A program made the position numbers and the translations under genes. The notes under the pieces were generated by a model. That model was not told the origin of the DNA, did not search any database, and saw only the letters and a program-made list of their open reading frames with translations. A stretch of 64,000 nucleotides of DNA from a virus, in IMG/VR virus record IMGVR_UViG_3300048930_000409, positions 1-64,000 of that record; one strand, written 5' to 3'. Below are positions 54,309-62,398 of this stretch, in pieces (positions within the stretch are counted from its first letter, which is position 1; every line of letters starts with the position of its first letter).

Positions 54309-54715
54309 GGATTCTTGCGCCTCACGTGGAGGTTGAATGCGTACTGCATGAGCCCGTCGTTCTCCGTGACCCCCATGGACCAGGGCGGCTGAATCGCCTC
54401 AATCAAGAAGTACCGGGTGCCGAGCACTTCTCCCTGGAAACCGTCGAACCGATCGTGCAAGTCCAGGGCGACGGATTCGGCCACTTCAGGGTCCGTCCGC
54501 CGTACGTAGACTTGTACGTGCGGTTGATGGTACACCGTCGCGGCCTTTCCGACACCCATAGTCTTCTCGGCGCGTCGGCCCATGGTCGGAATCAGGGCGA
54601 CGATGTTCGCGGGCTTGCCCGTCCACCGGCCCAGCTGAATGGTGGCGATGGGGCCGGACATCGTCCCGTGGCCCCACAGCTGCACCAACGACCCGAGCTC
54701 TTGAAGCATTCCCAC
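54305..54715 (-). CDS. Tail terminator / minor capsid-like protein
   Basis: A 136-residue protein with strand-rich HVQVYVRRTDPEVAESVALDLHDRF and ending MQYAFNLHVRR, typical of the tail terminator/minor capsid (gp17-like) family that closes the tail at the head side. Gene position between connector-type and tail tube genes agrees. Confidence 0.7.
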   Translation of the reverse strand: MGMLQELGSLVQLWGHGTMSGPIATIQLGRWTGKPANIVALIPTMGRRAEKTMGVGKAATVYHQPHVQVYVRRTDPEVAESVALDLHDRFDGFQGEVLGTRYFLIEAIQPPWSMGVTENDGLMQYAFNLHVRRKNP

Positions 54716-54716
54716 G

Positions 54717-55406
54717 TCAGCCCTCCGTCTCCGATTTGAAGATCTCGGCGATCTGTTCTGCCTTGCTGCCCGACGGCGGTTCCGGTTCGTGACGAATGGT
54801 TACCGCTCTGGTGGCACCGCCTGACGACGTGCCCTTCTTTACGAGCATGGGCGGGCGTCCTGACGGGCTCGAGGACACCGTCGGCTGGTTGGCCAGAAAC
54901 TTTCGAATTTCGTCCCCCACGATGTCGACGTAATCGGCGCTGACTTCCGCGGCGGCTTTTTCCAGAAATTTTGCCTGCCTGCCTCGATCCGACGGGGGGA
55001 TTTCCTTGAACCCTGGAAGTGTCTCCCCTGGCTGGCGAAACTTGACCCATGTGGACTCGTGGATCTTCCAGGCATACTCCGTGTCGTAACTGATCGTGTA
55101 CTCTCCGACGGATGACGACCCGAAGTCTTGCGTGCCTTTGCTGACCTTTCCGGAGTCCCTCGTGTTCCCCGTCCGATGGGGGACCATGTCATTTGAAAAC
55201 TTCAAGATTCGCGCCGCTGCGAAGTAGGCGCCGTGCCCCGCGCGACGGCGAAAGTTTCCCGTGAACGTGCCCCAGTACTTCTTCAGTTCAGGAAGACCCG
55301 CGATCTCAAAGTCGAACAGCATCGGGTAGGAGCCATTCCCACCCTTTGTCCATTCGTCATCCGGTTGAGGAAGTCGCCGGAATTTGGTCCCTGCGCTGAA
55401 GGCCAC
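54717..55406 (-). CDS. Head-tail joining / minor tail protein, HK97 gp10-like
   Basis: A 229-residue protein. AARILKFSNDMVPHRTGNTRDSGKV and YTISYDTEYAWKIHES fit the HK97 gp10 type of head-tail joining protein (basic helix, then HRTGxxR and aligned Tyr/Ala motif). The C-terminal 60 residues are Ser/Pro-rich. GTG start. The HNH gene sits just upstream of this start on the other strand. Confidence 0.7.
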   Translation of the reverse strand: MAFSAGTKFRRLPQPDDEWTKGGNGSYPMLFDFEIAGLPELKKYWGTFTGNFRRRAGHGAYFAAARILKFSNDMVPHRTGNTRDSGKVSKGTQDFGSSSVGEYTISYDTEYAWKIHESTWVKFRQPGETLPGFKEIPPSDRGRQAKFLEKAAAEVSADYVDIVGDEIRKFLANQPTVSSSPSGRPPMLVKKGTSSGGATRAVTIRHEPEPPSGSKAEQIAEIFKSETEG

Positions 55407-55407
55407 G

Positions 55408-55428
55408 TTATGCGCTCTGACGGTGGTA
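55408..55428 (-). repeat. Original 3' end of the 55869 gene, displaced
   Basis: On the minus strand this reads TAC CAC CGT CAG AGC GCA TAA, coding Tyr-His-Arg-Gln-Ser-Ala-stop. The same peptide and stop, with four synonymous changes, ends the gene at 55869-56270. It is the leftover end of that gene, cut off by insertion of the HNH gene. Confidence 0.85.
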
Positions 55429-55446
55429 CGGTGGTACCATACCGGT

Positions 55447-55872
55447 ATGGACCCACACTGGTTTTACAACCGAACTACCCAAACCCCCACTTGCTGGGAG
55501 TGGAAAGGATGCCGAGCGAGAAACGGATACGGCAAATTGAAGTACAAAGGAGAGGTGCTGTACGCACATCGGAAATCCTTTGAACTCCATAACGGACCGG
55601 TCCCTCCGGGAAAATCGGTTCTTCACACTTGCGATAACCGAGCGTGCGTGCGCCCATCCCACTTGTACCTTGGCACTCAACAAGACAACATGACCGACCG
55701 AGTTGTAAGGGGACGGCACCCTAACACTCGTTTGACCCTCGATGAAGTTCTTGAAATTCGACGGCTGTACGGCACCATGAGTGTCTCCGCCATTGCTCGC
55801 AACTACCCTCACATGACCAGGGCAGCTGTGTACGACGTTGCGGTACGACGCTCGTGGAGTCATGTTGCTTAG
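55447..55872 (+). CDS. Free-standing HNH homing endonuclease
   Basis: A 141-residue protein: CWEWKGCRARNGYGKLKYKG near residues 17-36, then the HNH core AHRKSFELHNGPV, VLHTCDNRACVRPSHLYLGT (His-Asn-His with paired Cys), and DNMTDRVVRGRHPN. The C-terminal 45 residues (LDEVLEIRRLYGTMSVSAIARNY) are a helix-turn-helix for site recognition. It is the only plus-strand gene in the leftward late block and less GC-rich. Its stop overlaps that of the 55869 gene. Confidence 0.9.
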   Translation: MDPHWFYNRTTQTPTCWEWKGCRARNGYGKLKYKGEVLYAHRKSFELHNGPVPPGKSVLHTCDNRACVRPSHLYLGTQQDNMTDRVVRGRHPNTRLTLDEVLEIRRLYGTMSVSAIARNYPHMTRAAVYDVAVRRSWSHVA

Positions 55873-55888
55873 GCAGACTGTCTATGGT
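55447..55888. mobile_element. HNH gene insertion with recoded flank
   Basis: The insertion lies between a displaced original gene end (55408-55428) and a recoded copy of the same six codons and stop (55868-55888, minus strand: TAC CAT AGA CAG TCT GCC TAA). The recoded copy restores the interrupted gene and should destroy the endonuclease target, as expected for a mature homing gene. Confidence 0.8.
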
Positions 55889-56270
55889 ACATGAAGCCGC
55901 ACTGAATCAGGTAGTGGTGCAACCCCTGTTCATCGGGATAGCGCCCTACCGAGAAAATCTCTGGTTCCTGGTCTTCCCACCGGACGTCCGGGGGCAACAC
56001 CAACTTGTCCTGGATCGTGAAGATGCCGATGGACCCGCCCTCTAGCGGGCGCCGATCCTCGTCCACGGGCACGCCATCCGTATAGACGTCGTAGATGACG
56101 GCACTGTCTTCGTTCAACGCCCGCCGCAACGCCACGCCCCGGCCGACAATCCGCGCCCGGTATCGCTGCACGGGGCCGAACGTCTTGCGCAAGAAGGCGT
56201 CCGTGCCCGTGTACGGCGCGACCGTGACCGTGTCGGTCATCATCGACAGGAATTCGTTGTCGAAGGCCAT
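55869..56270 (-). CDS. Head-tail connector-region protein
   Basis: A 133-residue protein between the adaptor gene and the joining protein gene. Beta-rich (DTVTVAPYTGTDAFLRKTFG; FTIQDKLVLPPDVRW; IFSVGRYPDE), consistent with a head-closure (stopper) protein. Its last six codons and stop are a recoded replacement brought by the HNH insertion. Confidence 0.65.
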   Translation of the reverse strand: MAFDNEFLSMMTDTVTVAPYTGTDAFLRKTFGPVQRYRARIVGRGVALRRALNEDSAVIYDVYTDGVPVDEDRRPLEGGSIGIFTIQDKLVLPPDVRWEDQEPEIFSVGRYPDEQGLHHYLIQCGFMYHRQSA

Positions 56271-56674
56271 TAGTGGTCGTGCATCCCTTTGCGGAATGCC
56301 CCCTGGATCAGATCCGACCGGTTGCGGGCCGTCTGGTTCTGGATGACGTACACGCCGCCTGCCGTGGGGATACCGCTGATCGCGGGGTCACCGCCGCCCA
56401 CCTGCAACGTGGTCTTCAACTTCACGAACTGTTCGTACCGCTGACTGGCGAGGATTTTGAGATCGCCGACCCACTTGTCGACCTGCCGGGCGTACCGCGC
56501 GATCAAGGCGTCCACGGCCAGGACCGACGCGGCACGCGGTGAGCCGCCCACCGACGCCAGCAGCGCCACGATCTCCTCGTCCTGCATTTGCGGATCTTCG
56601 GAGTAGATGTCTCCAATCATGAAGCGCACTTGGTCGAGGGCCGTTTGCTGCGAAGCGTCGTACGAGAAACTCAC
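56270..56674 (-). CDS. Head-tail adaptor protein
   Basis: A 134-residue protein. DQVRFMIGDIYSEDPQMQDEEIVALL then AASVLAVDALIARYARQ is the pattern of gp6-type adaptors that bind the portal ring. Stop and the next ATG overlap by one base. Confidence 0.75.
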   Translation of the reverse strand: MSFSYDASQQTALDQVRFMIGDIYSEDPQMQDEEIVALLASVGGSPRAASVLAVDALIARYARQVDKWVGDLKILASQRYEQFVKLKTTLQVGGGDPAISGIPTAGGVYVIQNQTARNRSDLIQGAFRKGMHDH

Positions 56675-56683
56675 CGCGGCCTC

Positions 56684-56938
56684 CTACTGGTCGGGGTCGG
56701 AGTACAGCGCGTCCCGGTCGGCCTGTACGTCGGCCAGGAACTGGTTGGCGCGGGCCTTGAGCAGTTCCGCCAGCTGCAGCGTCGTCAGCTCGGGGTACGG
56801 CGTGGGGTCCGGAGCGTTGGCGCGGAACGTGTTGTACAGCGCCAGAATGCCCGCGATCCCCATGCCCACCTTCCCAGCCAGCGGGGAGATGAAGTCGAGG
56901 ACCGAGTTGACCTTGTCGAGGTTCTGCTGAAGGGACAT
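56684..56938 (-). CDS. Small membrane or helical protein
   Basis: An 84-residue protein with one hydrophobic segment (about 14-30, ISPLAGKVGMGIAGILALY) then helices (LTTLQLAELLKARANQFLADVQ). In the connector region, so possibly virion-associated; role unknown. Confidence 0.55.
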   Translation of the reverse strand: MSLQQNLDKVNSVLDFISPLAGKVGMGIAGILALYNTFRANAPDPTPYPELTTLQLAELLKARANQFLADVQADRDALYSDPDQ

Positions 56939-56945
56939 GATGCTC

Positions 56946-57755
56946 CTAGGCGACGGGCGCCGGAACCGGGGACCGGAACAGGTCACGAATGGCCTGCAGT
57001 TGCTTGATCAGATCGTTGACCTTGACGGCTGTCTCCCCGATGCCGGGCGAGATGTTCGGCAACACGGATTCCAGCGACGTCAAGATCGCCTTGGCCTGCG
57101 TGGCCAGCGTCTGCTGCTCGGCGACGGTCGTGGCCACCTCGTACGCGATCAGGACGTCGGCCAGCTTGCCGATTTGCGTCCCGGCCGTCTCGAACACGTC
57201 GAGCAGGGTCTCGTACTGCTTCTGGTCGAGCGTCTTAACGGCGTACGCCTCCTTGGCGAACGACCGGGCTTCCTGGAGGATAGAGACCGCCCGGAGTCCC
57301 TCGGCCGAGATACGCCGCTGTGCCACGTCGGGCGACACGTCGACCGCCCGGCCCGCACACCCCGCCATCAGACCGAACGCCAGCAGCGCGGCCATCAGTT
57401 TCCGAACGGAGTTCGAGTTGGTCATCTCGACCGGACCGGGGTCCGCGACGTCGGGCGCCTTCATGTCGGCCGCCGCTCTCGTGAGGGCCATGGACGGCGT
57501 CACCACCATCGGGTTCGAGGCTTGGTTGGCCAGGTACCGCTGGAACAGTACCGTGCGGTTCTCCTTGACCCACGACGCGACCGCCGAGATGCCCAGGATG
57601 ACGAGGCCCGTAGCGAACTCCGCGAAGTTCGACACGGCCGGCGTCCAGTCACCTTCGGTCACGATGCCCTTGGCGATCAGGAAGCCGCCCAGGATGGACA
57701 GCAGCTTGATGAATCCCGACTTGAACAACCGTTCGTACAGTACCCGTTCCAACAT
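56946..57755 (-). CDS. Membrane protein fused in frame to a lipoprotein
   Basis: A 269-residue open frame. Residues 1-80: a membrane protein with two hydrophobic segments (FIKLLSILGGFLIAKGIVTEGDW; LVILGISAVASWV), like a common phage membrane family. From about residue 110 (MTNSNSVRKLMAALLAFGLMAGC) the sequence is a complete lipoprotein signal with lipobox, then a helical periplasmic domain. No stop lies between. Either a second start makes a separate lipoprotein, or two genes have fused. Confidence 0.6.
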   Translation of the reverse strand: MLERVLYERLFKSGFIKLLSILGGFLIAKGIVTEGDWTPAVSNFAEFATGLVILGISAVASWVKENRTVLFQRYLANQASNPMVVTPSMALTRAAADMKAPDVADPGPVEMTNSNSVRKLMAALLAFGLMAGCAGRAVDVSPDVAQRRISAEGLRAVSILQEARSFAKEAYAVKTLDQKQYETLLDVFETAGTQIGKLADVLIAYEVATTVAEQQTLATQAKAILTSLESVLPNISPGIGETAVKVNDLIKQLQAIRDLFRSPVPAPVA

Positions 57756-57839
57756 GGTCTCTCCTTGGTTTTGGGGGGTCATACCGTCGCCGTGCCGTTT
57801 CGGGGCAACCCCACGCCCCCGGACGGCCCCTATTTCGTT

Positions 57840-57915
57840 CTGCAGGACGCTAAGACGGGCGATCGGGGGTCCGGCCATACCACGGGCCACCCCCGGCGTC
57901 GCAAACGTCCTGCAG
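57840..57915 (-). repeat. CTGCAG-bounded hairpin element, copy 4
   Basis: CTGCAGGACG (57840-57849) and CGTCCTGCAG (57906-57915) form a perfect 10-bp inverted repeat. On the minus strand the inside reads CGGGGGT-GGCC-cgtggtat-GGCC-GG-ACCCCCG, sharing CCCGTGGTATGG with copy 2. It precedes the 56946 gene, which has a second GC-rich hairpin and AAGGAGA nearer its ATG. Confidence 0.65.
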
Positions 57916-57928
57916 GACCGGAAACCCA

Positions 57929-58306
57929 TCATGCGCCCACCCGCCGGAGTTCCTGGACATAGAACACGATCAGGCGGTGCAACATGCCGCCCCCGGTGTA
58001 GGCCACCTTCAACGTCATCCACCGCTTCTGAATCCGGGCGGCCCCGACCGCGACCGTGTCCAACGGGCCGAGGCGCACTTCGAACCGGTCGGCATAGAAC
58101 GCCCCGCCGTTCACGTTGAAGAAGCTCTGGTTGTCGCGGTCGTTGATGATGGCCTGCGTCGCGGCATCCTCGAGCGTGATGGAGGCCGAGACGACCTCCT
58201 CGGGCTGGAGGACGTCGCCGTTCTCCTTGACGATGGCGGCCGTGTACAGGACGGACCCGCCCTCGGGCACGGGAACCGTGAATTCCTTGATCGCGTAGTC
58301 CGGCAT
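57929..58306 (-). CDS. Hypothetical late protein
   Basis: A 125-residue beta-rich protein (YAIKEFTVPVPEGGSVLYTAAIVKENGDVL; FEVRLGPLDTVAVGAARIQKRW) resembling a small tail-fibre-associated or neck domain. Between a fibre-like gene and the lipoprotein. Family not recognised. Confidence 0.6.
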   Translation of the reverse strand: MPDYAIKEFTVPVPEGGSVLYTAAIVKENGDVLQPEEVVSASITLEDAATQAIINDRDNQSFFNVNGGAFYADRFEVRLGPLDTVAVGAARIQKRWMTLKVAYTGGGMLHRLIVFYVQELRRVGA

Positions 58307-58314
58307 GGCCGCCT

Positions 58315-60015
58315 CTACAGACTGTCGAACAACTGTTCCTGCGTGACCGACGTCCGTCGCAACACTTCTTGAACCACTTCTGGGGTGAGGAACGATTCAC
58401 CCCGGACGCCTGCGGTCCGCATGGCTTCGTTCAAGACCCAGACGATATAATACGTCACCGGGACATTGACGACGACCAAGTCTCCGTTGATGGCCCACAC
58501 CATCGCCACGGTGCCCTGCGCGTGGATGGCGGTCGACAACGCCCCGGTCAGTCCCAAGGACATCGCGGCGGTGCCGACAAGGGCGGCGGATGGCTTGAAC
58601 AGGTCGCCGGTCACGCCCACGCTCACGGGCAAGGTGCCCCCGAGGGCGATGGCCGTCGACAGGTCGCCGGTCACCCCCACCGTCAGCGGTGTCGCCCCGG
58701 CCAGCGCCAGCGCTGTAGCCAACGCCCCGGACACCTGCACCGACATCGGCGCGGCCCCGCCCAGCGCGATGGCCGTCGACAACGCTCCCGATAGGCCGAG
58801 GACCATGTCCGCTGCGCCGGCCAGCGTACTGTTCCCGAGCAGGGCGCCCGTCACGTCCCACGCCATCGGCAACGCGCCAGCGAAGGAGATGACGGTCAGC
58901 AACTGCCCGGTATTACTCACCACGACAGGCAACGCGCCGGTCAGGGCAATCGCGGTCGACAGGTCACCGGTCAGGGCAAACGCCGCGCCCAGGTCACCCG
59001 ACAGCCCGGACCCGACGACCAGCCCGCCCGTCACGCCGAACACGGCCCCAACGGAGGCGGCCAGTTGAATCTGGGTCGTCAGGTTTGCTGACGCAGCTAT
59101 CGCTATCGGAACGGACCCGCCGAGTGCGATACTGGTCAGCAGATCGCCGGAGGCGGCCATCGCCATTGCGGCATTGCCATTCAAGGCAATCGCGGTCGAC
59201 AGCGCTCCCGTCACGCCGAACGCGGACGCGGCCGACCCAGCCAGCGCGATCTGCGTCGACAAGGCGCCTGTCGCGGCCACCGATGCTGCCATCGCGCCCG
59301 CCATGGTGATCTGCGTCGACAGCGCGCCAGTCAACGAAGCCGTAACATTCAGGGCGCCGTCGAATGTCGCGGGACTGCCGCCTGACACGAGCGGAAACGC
59401 CACCATGCACGCGTAGGCGAACCGCGCCGTTCCGATGTTGGTGAAGTTGCCCCGCTGATCGGACTCTGCGGATATCGAATTCCGCCATCCAAAATACTGC
59501 TGGTTGCCTCCGACGGTGCCCTTTGTCCAACCGGCGCCTTCGACAGTGCCGCTGTTCGATCCGCTGATGCGGCCGATTACGAACATCAGTGTCGGACCGG
59601 TTGTGTCGACATCCCCGACCGCGCCCGCGTAGTGATCGCCGTCGTTGATACCGTCGTAGAACGTTGACGCAATCGGCGTCGCCAACGGATCAAGTCCCGT
59701 ACACTCGAACGCCGTGCAGAACATGTTCTGCGCCGTGCCTGTAACTTGCGCGATGCTGATGTCGTGATTGCCGGCGCTCACGCCGAACTTTACGAAGATG
59801 TATTGCGGGAACGACCCGAGCGACGGACGACTGTCGCCCACCAACACAAAGTCTCCCGCGTCCAGGTTCGTCGTGATGATGTACTCACGCGACGCCGACG
59901 ACTCGCGCCCGATCAGCACTACAAGGTCGCTCCCGCCCGCCACCCCTAGAAGCTGCAGGAGTGACGGGCCGGGAGTGCCGCTGTAGACGTTGCTCTGCTG
60001 AATGGGCGCGGCCAT
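58315..60015 (-). CDS. Fibre protein with about 20-residue repeats
   Basis: A 566-residue protein. Residues 1-215: a globular beta domain (LVVLIGRESSASREYIIT; FVKFGVSAGNHDISIAQV). Residues about 216-515: some 14 tandem repeats of the form TGxLSTxIALxGxxPxxxxV (for example TGDLSTAIALGGTLPVSVGV). They lack Cys and charged residues. The regular hydrophobic turns suggest a beta-solenoid or fibre shaft. A short C-terminal domain (LNEAMRTAGV..., VVQEVLRRTSV) follows. Likely a fibre or decoration protein. Confidence 0.65.
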   Translation of the reverse strand: MAAPIQQSNVYSGTPGPSLLQLLGVAGGSDLVVLIGRESSASREYIITTNLDAGDFVLVGDSRPSLGSFPQYIFVKFGVSAGNHDISIAQVTGTAQNMFCTAFECTGLDPLATPIASTFYDGINDGDHYAGAVGDVDTTGPTLMFVIGRISGSNSGTVEGAGWTKGTVGGNQQYFGWRNSISAESDQRGNFTNIGTARFAYACMVAFPLVSGGSPATFDGALNVTASLTGALSTQITMAGAMAASVAATGALSTQIALAGSAASAFGVTGALSTAIALNGNAAMAMAASGDLLTSIALGGSVPIAIAASANLTTQIQLAASVGAVFGVTGGLVVGSGLSGDLGAAFALTGDLSTAIALTGALPVVVSNTGQLLTVISFAGALPMAWDVTGALLGNSTLAGAADMVLGLSGALSTAIALGGAAPMSVQVSGALATALALAGATPLTVGVTGDLSTAIALGGTLPVSVGVTGDLFKPSAALVGTAAMSLGLTGALSTAIHAQGTVAMVWAINGDLVVVNVPVTYYIVWVLNEAMRTAGVRGESFLTPEVVQEVLRRTSVTQEQLFDSL

Positions 60016-60021
60016 GTCGAG

Positions 60022-60381
60022 TTACACGCCAGCCTTCTGCGTGCCAGACAGGGCGCCGAGATCGATCATGCCCTGCTCGAGAGCGCTCTGCGCGGCTGCA
60101 ATCATCGCCGCAACGGCCGCCAACGCTCCGGCGTTCATCTTCACTCGAGCCAGGAAGTTGAGTCGTTCGACATCGATTTCGAGGATACCTCCACTGATGT
60201 GATACCGCGCGTCCAGTACCGGGGCATCGGGACTGGTCGTCGACGTCATCTTCCCCAGACCGTTGATCGTGCCGCGATCCGTGTCGTACACGATCTGGCT
60301 CAGGTAGAACTTGTCGTATGCTGTAGACCCAGCCCCGCCGAGGACGGTCTTCAGCTGCGGAGGAGTTGAAAGCGTGATCAT
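60022..60381 (-). CDS. Hypothetical late protein
   Basis: A 119-residue protein: strand-rich N-terminal two-thirds (YDKFYLSQIVYDTDRGTINGLG; GGILEIDVERLNFLARV), Ala-rich helix (ALAAVAAMIAAAQSALEQ) at the end. AAGGAGC precedes the ATG. Between two fibre-like genes. Function unknown. Confidence 0.6.
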   Translation of the reverse strand: MITLSTPPQLKTVLGGAGSTAYDKFYLSQIVYDTDRGTINGLGKMTSTTSPDAPVLDARYHISGGILEIDVERLNFLARVKMNAGALAAVAAMIAAAQSALEQGMIDLGALSGTQKAGV

Positions 60382-60390
60382 GACTGCTCC

Positions 60391-60825
60391 TTACGTCAGC
60401 GACGCGGTCAGCGTGCCAGCCGGGAACGACGGGGCCGGGTCGCTGTTGTTGATGGTCTTGGGCGCGTTCAGCGCCCCCTGCATCGCCACGCTACCGCCCG
60501 TGGGGGCCGTCATCAGGGCGAAGTGCGTTGCGGTGCCCCAGTTCGCCGACGGCACCGGGAACGTCACCGTCAGCAGGTTCGAGGTCGTGCCGGTCGTCCC
60601 GCTGCTGGCGCCGGTACCCGAGTTCTGGGTGTTGCGCCAGTTCGTGGAATTGCATGGCACCTGCACGCGGGCGTAGCTACCGCCAGTGATCTCGGTGCCG
60701 CCGCCCGCATCCGACGGAGCGCCCGTGAACAGCGCGACGTACCAGTCGGTCGGGGCCGTGTGCTGGATACCCCGGAACAGGTGATCGATGAGAAGATTCT
60801 CGAGATAGTCGGTAGCTGCAGACAT
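60391..60825 (-). CDS. Tail fibre-family protein
   Basis: A 144-residue protein. DYLENLLIDHLFRGIQHTAPTDWYVALFTGAP matches a family found as a separate protein or domain in phage tail fibres (YVALFT signature). Gly/Thr/Ser-rich centre and strand-rich end. AAGGAGA, in a GGT/ACC mini stem, precedes the ATG. Confidence 0.7.
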   Translation of the reverse strand: MSAATDYLENLLIDHLFRGIQHTAPTDWYVALFTGAPSDAGGGTEITGGSYARVQVPCNSTNWRNTQNSGTGASSGTTGTTSNLLTVTFPVPSANWGTATHFALMTAPTGGSVAMQGALNAPKTINNSDPAPSFPAGTLTASLT

Positions 60826-60834
60826 TGGGTCTCC

Positions 60835-62391
60835 TTACCGTACGCGGAACGCGACGGCCTTCATGTTGTTGCTGTCACGCCGCTCGTCGAGGACTTCGAC
60901 GCCCGGTCCCTTCACGAAACTGCTGATATCCTTGTCGGCGCGGATCGGAAACATCACGCCCCGATTGCCGACACCCACGGCACGGAAGGCCCCTCGGCCA
61001 TCCTGGATGAACTTCTCCACAGCACGGACGTCGTCCGTCGTCGGGAAGGCATCGGCACGGAAGGGCGCCTCGGCCCAGTGCCCGCGCCACACGCGGTCGT
61101 CACTCATCGGAATGGCGTCCAGGCCTGCGTTGAACGCATCCAGGCAGCGGTCCGTGTCCGGCCCCCACCCCATGCACCACAGCCCATCGTCGTGGTGGAA
61201 GCACATGACATGCTTGCGGGCGCGGCTGTGCGCGGCAGCGGCAAACGCCGCCATCTCGCTCTGGCAGACATCCCCGTTTCGGCCGTCGCGGCGGAGGTCG
61301 CCGAAGTTGCACGGCTCGCCGGAATCGAACGGCATGTCTTCCAGCTGGTGATGGTCGCGGTTCATCTCCTTGCTGTCGATGACGGCGGCCTCGCCCGAGC
61401 GCTTGATCCACTCGGTCCAGAACACTCCCGTGTCGCGGGAGATGTGGGCCGAGACGTACGTCGCCGGACGGCGCGAGAACTTCGGGTCGTGCCAGTCGGC
61501 GCCGTCGATGCCCGACAGGTTGACCATGGCATCAGGGTCTTCACGGCGGATCATGTCCACCACACGCCACAGGAACGCTTCACTGCGGGAGAAGCCGATG
61601 TTCTTGAACTCGTTCGCCACTTCCCAAATGACGTTGTTCTCGAACGTCAGGGCACGCACAAACGTCTCGGCGTACCGCATCAGCGCCGTCTGCCGGTGCG
61701 GATGGCCATCGACCACGTCGCGGCGGTCGCGCCAGTCCTCGAACGAGACGGCGTCCGCATCGGGCAGCAGTTCGTGCAGGTCGCCGAAGATGAACCAGCG
61801 CACCTTGAGCCCGTGGCGTGCCGCCTCCTGGGTGAGTTCACGCGCGGCCGTGAACGTCTCGGGCGTGTTCGGAATGGTCAGGTCCAGGCCCGTCAGGGCG
61901 CGGGCCGTGTCGGACCAGTATGGACCGCCCAGACTGCCGGCGCACCGAAGAATCGTCACTCGCTTGGACGCCGCCCGCGCCATCCACGCGGAGACATGAG
62001 ACTTGCGCCCCTGCATCCAGTGGGACAGCAGGCTCATGGCGGTGAACTCGCGCCAATCGAACAGGCCCAGGTCTGTCATGAACCAGCGCTTGCTGGGCGA
62101 TACGCGGAGCGGAAGCGTCGTGTCCGGACGCGCGGCCGGGGGCGGCGTCTCCGGCTCATCCGGCACGGGCACCGGCTTCGCGTGCATGTCCTTGTATTCC
62201 TGGGTGGAGTGCCACCAGGCGACCAAGGCTTCCTTGGAGAGCGTGCGGTTGGCTTCGAGCGACGCGAACGCCGTCAGCCAGGCCGCCATGAAGTCCGCGT
62301 CCGCCAGCACTTGCGGAAACGGACGCCATGGCGCCTCGGTTCGGATGATGTCGACGATGGTGGCCCACTCGTGGGACTGGTAGGGTCGCAT
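60835..62391 (-). CDS. Glycoside hydrolase-like virion protein
   Basis: A 518-residue protein. Residues about 105-430 resemble a (beta/alpha)8 glycosidase of the GH5-like type: VTILRCAGSLG, AARHGLKVRWFIFGDL, then NNVIWEVANEF (Asn-Glu, probable acid/base, near 258) and AAVIDSKEMNRD (possible nucleophile Glu). N-terminal 90 residues are helical with a Pro-rich linker. Position among fibre genes suggests a depolymerase that cuts host surface polysaccharide. Confidence 0.65.
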   Translation of the reverse strand: MRPYQSHEWATIVDIIRTEAPWRPFPQVLADADFMAAWLTAFASLEANRTLSKEALVAWWHSTQEYKDMHAKPVPVPDEPETPPPAARPDTTLPLRVSPSKRWFMTDLGLFDWREFTAMSLLSHWMQGRKSHVSAWMARAASKRVTILRCAGSLGGPYWSDTARALTGLDLTIPNTPETFTAARELTQEAARHGLKVRWFIFGDLHELLPDADAVSFEDWRDRRDVVDGHPHRQTALMRYAETFVRALTFENNVIWEVANEFKNIGFSRSEAFLWRVVDMIRREDPDAMVNLSGIDGADWHDPKFSRRPATYVSAHISRDTGVFWTEWIKRSGEAAVIDSKEMNRDHHQLEDMPFDSGEPCNFGDLRRDGRNGDVCQSEMAAFAAAAHSRARKHVMCFHHDDGLWCMGWGPDTDRCLDAFNAGLDAIPMSDDRVWRGHWAEAPFRADAFPTTDDVRAVEKFIQDGRGAFRAVGVGNRGVMFPIRADKDISSFVKGPGVEVLDERRDSNNMKAVAFRVR

Positions 62392-62398
62392 GGTCAGG

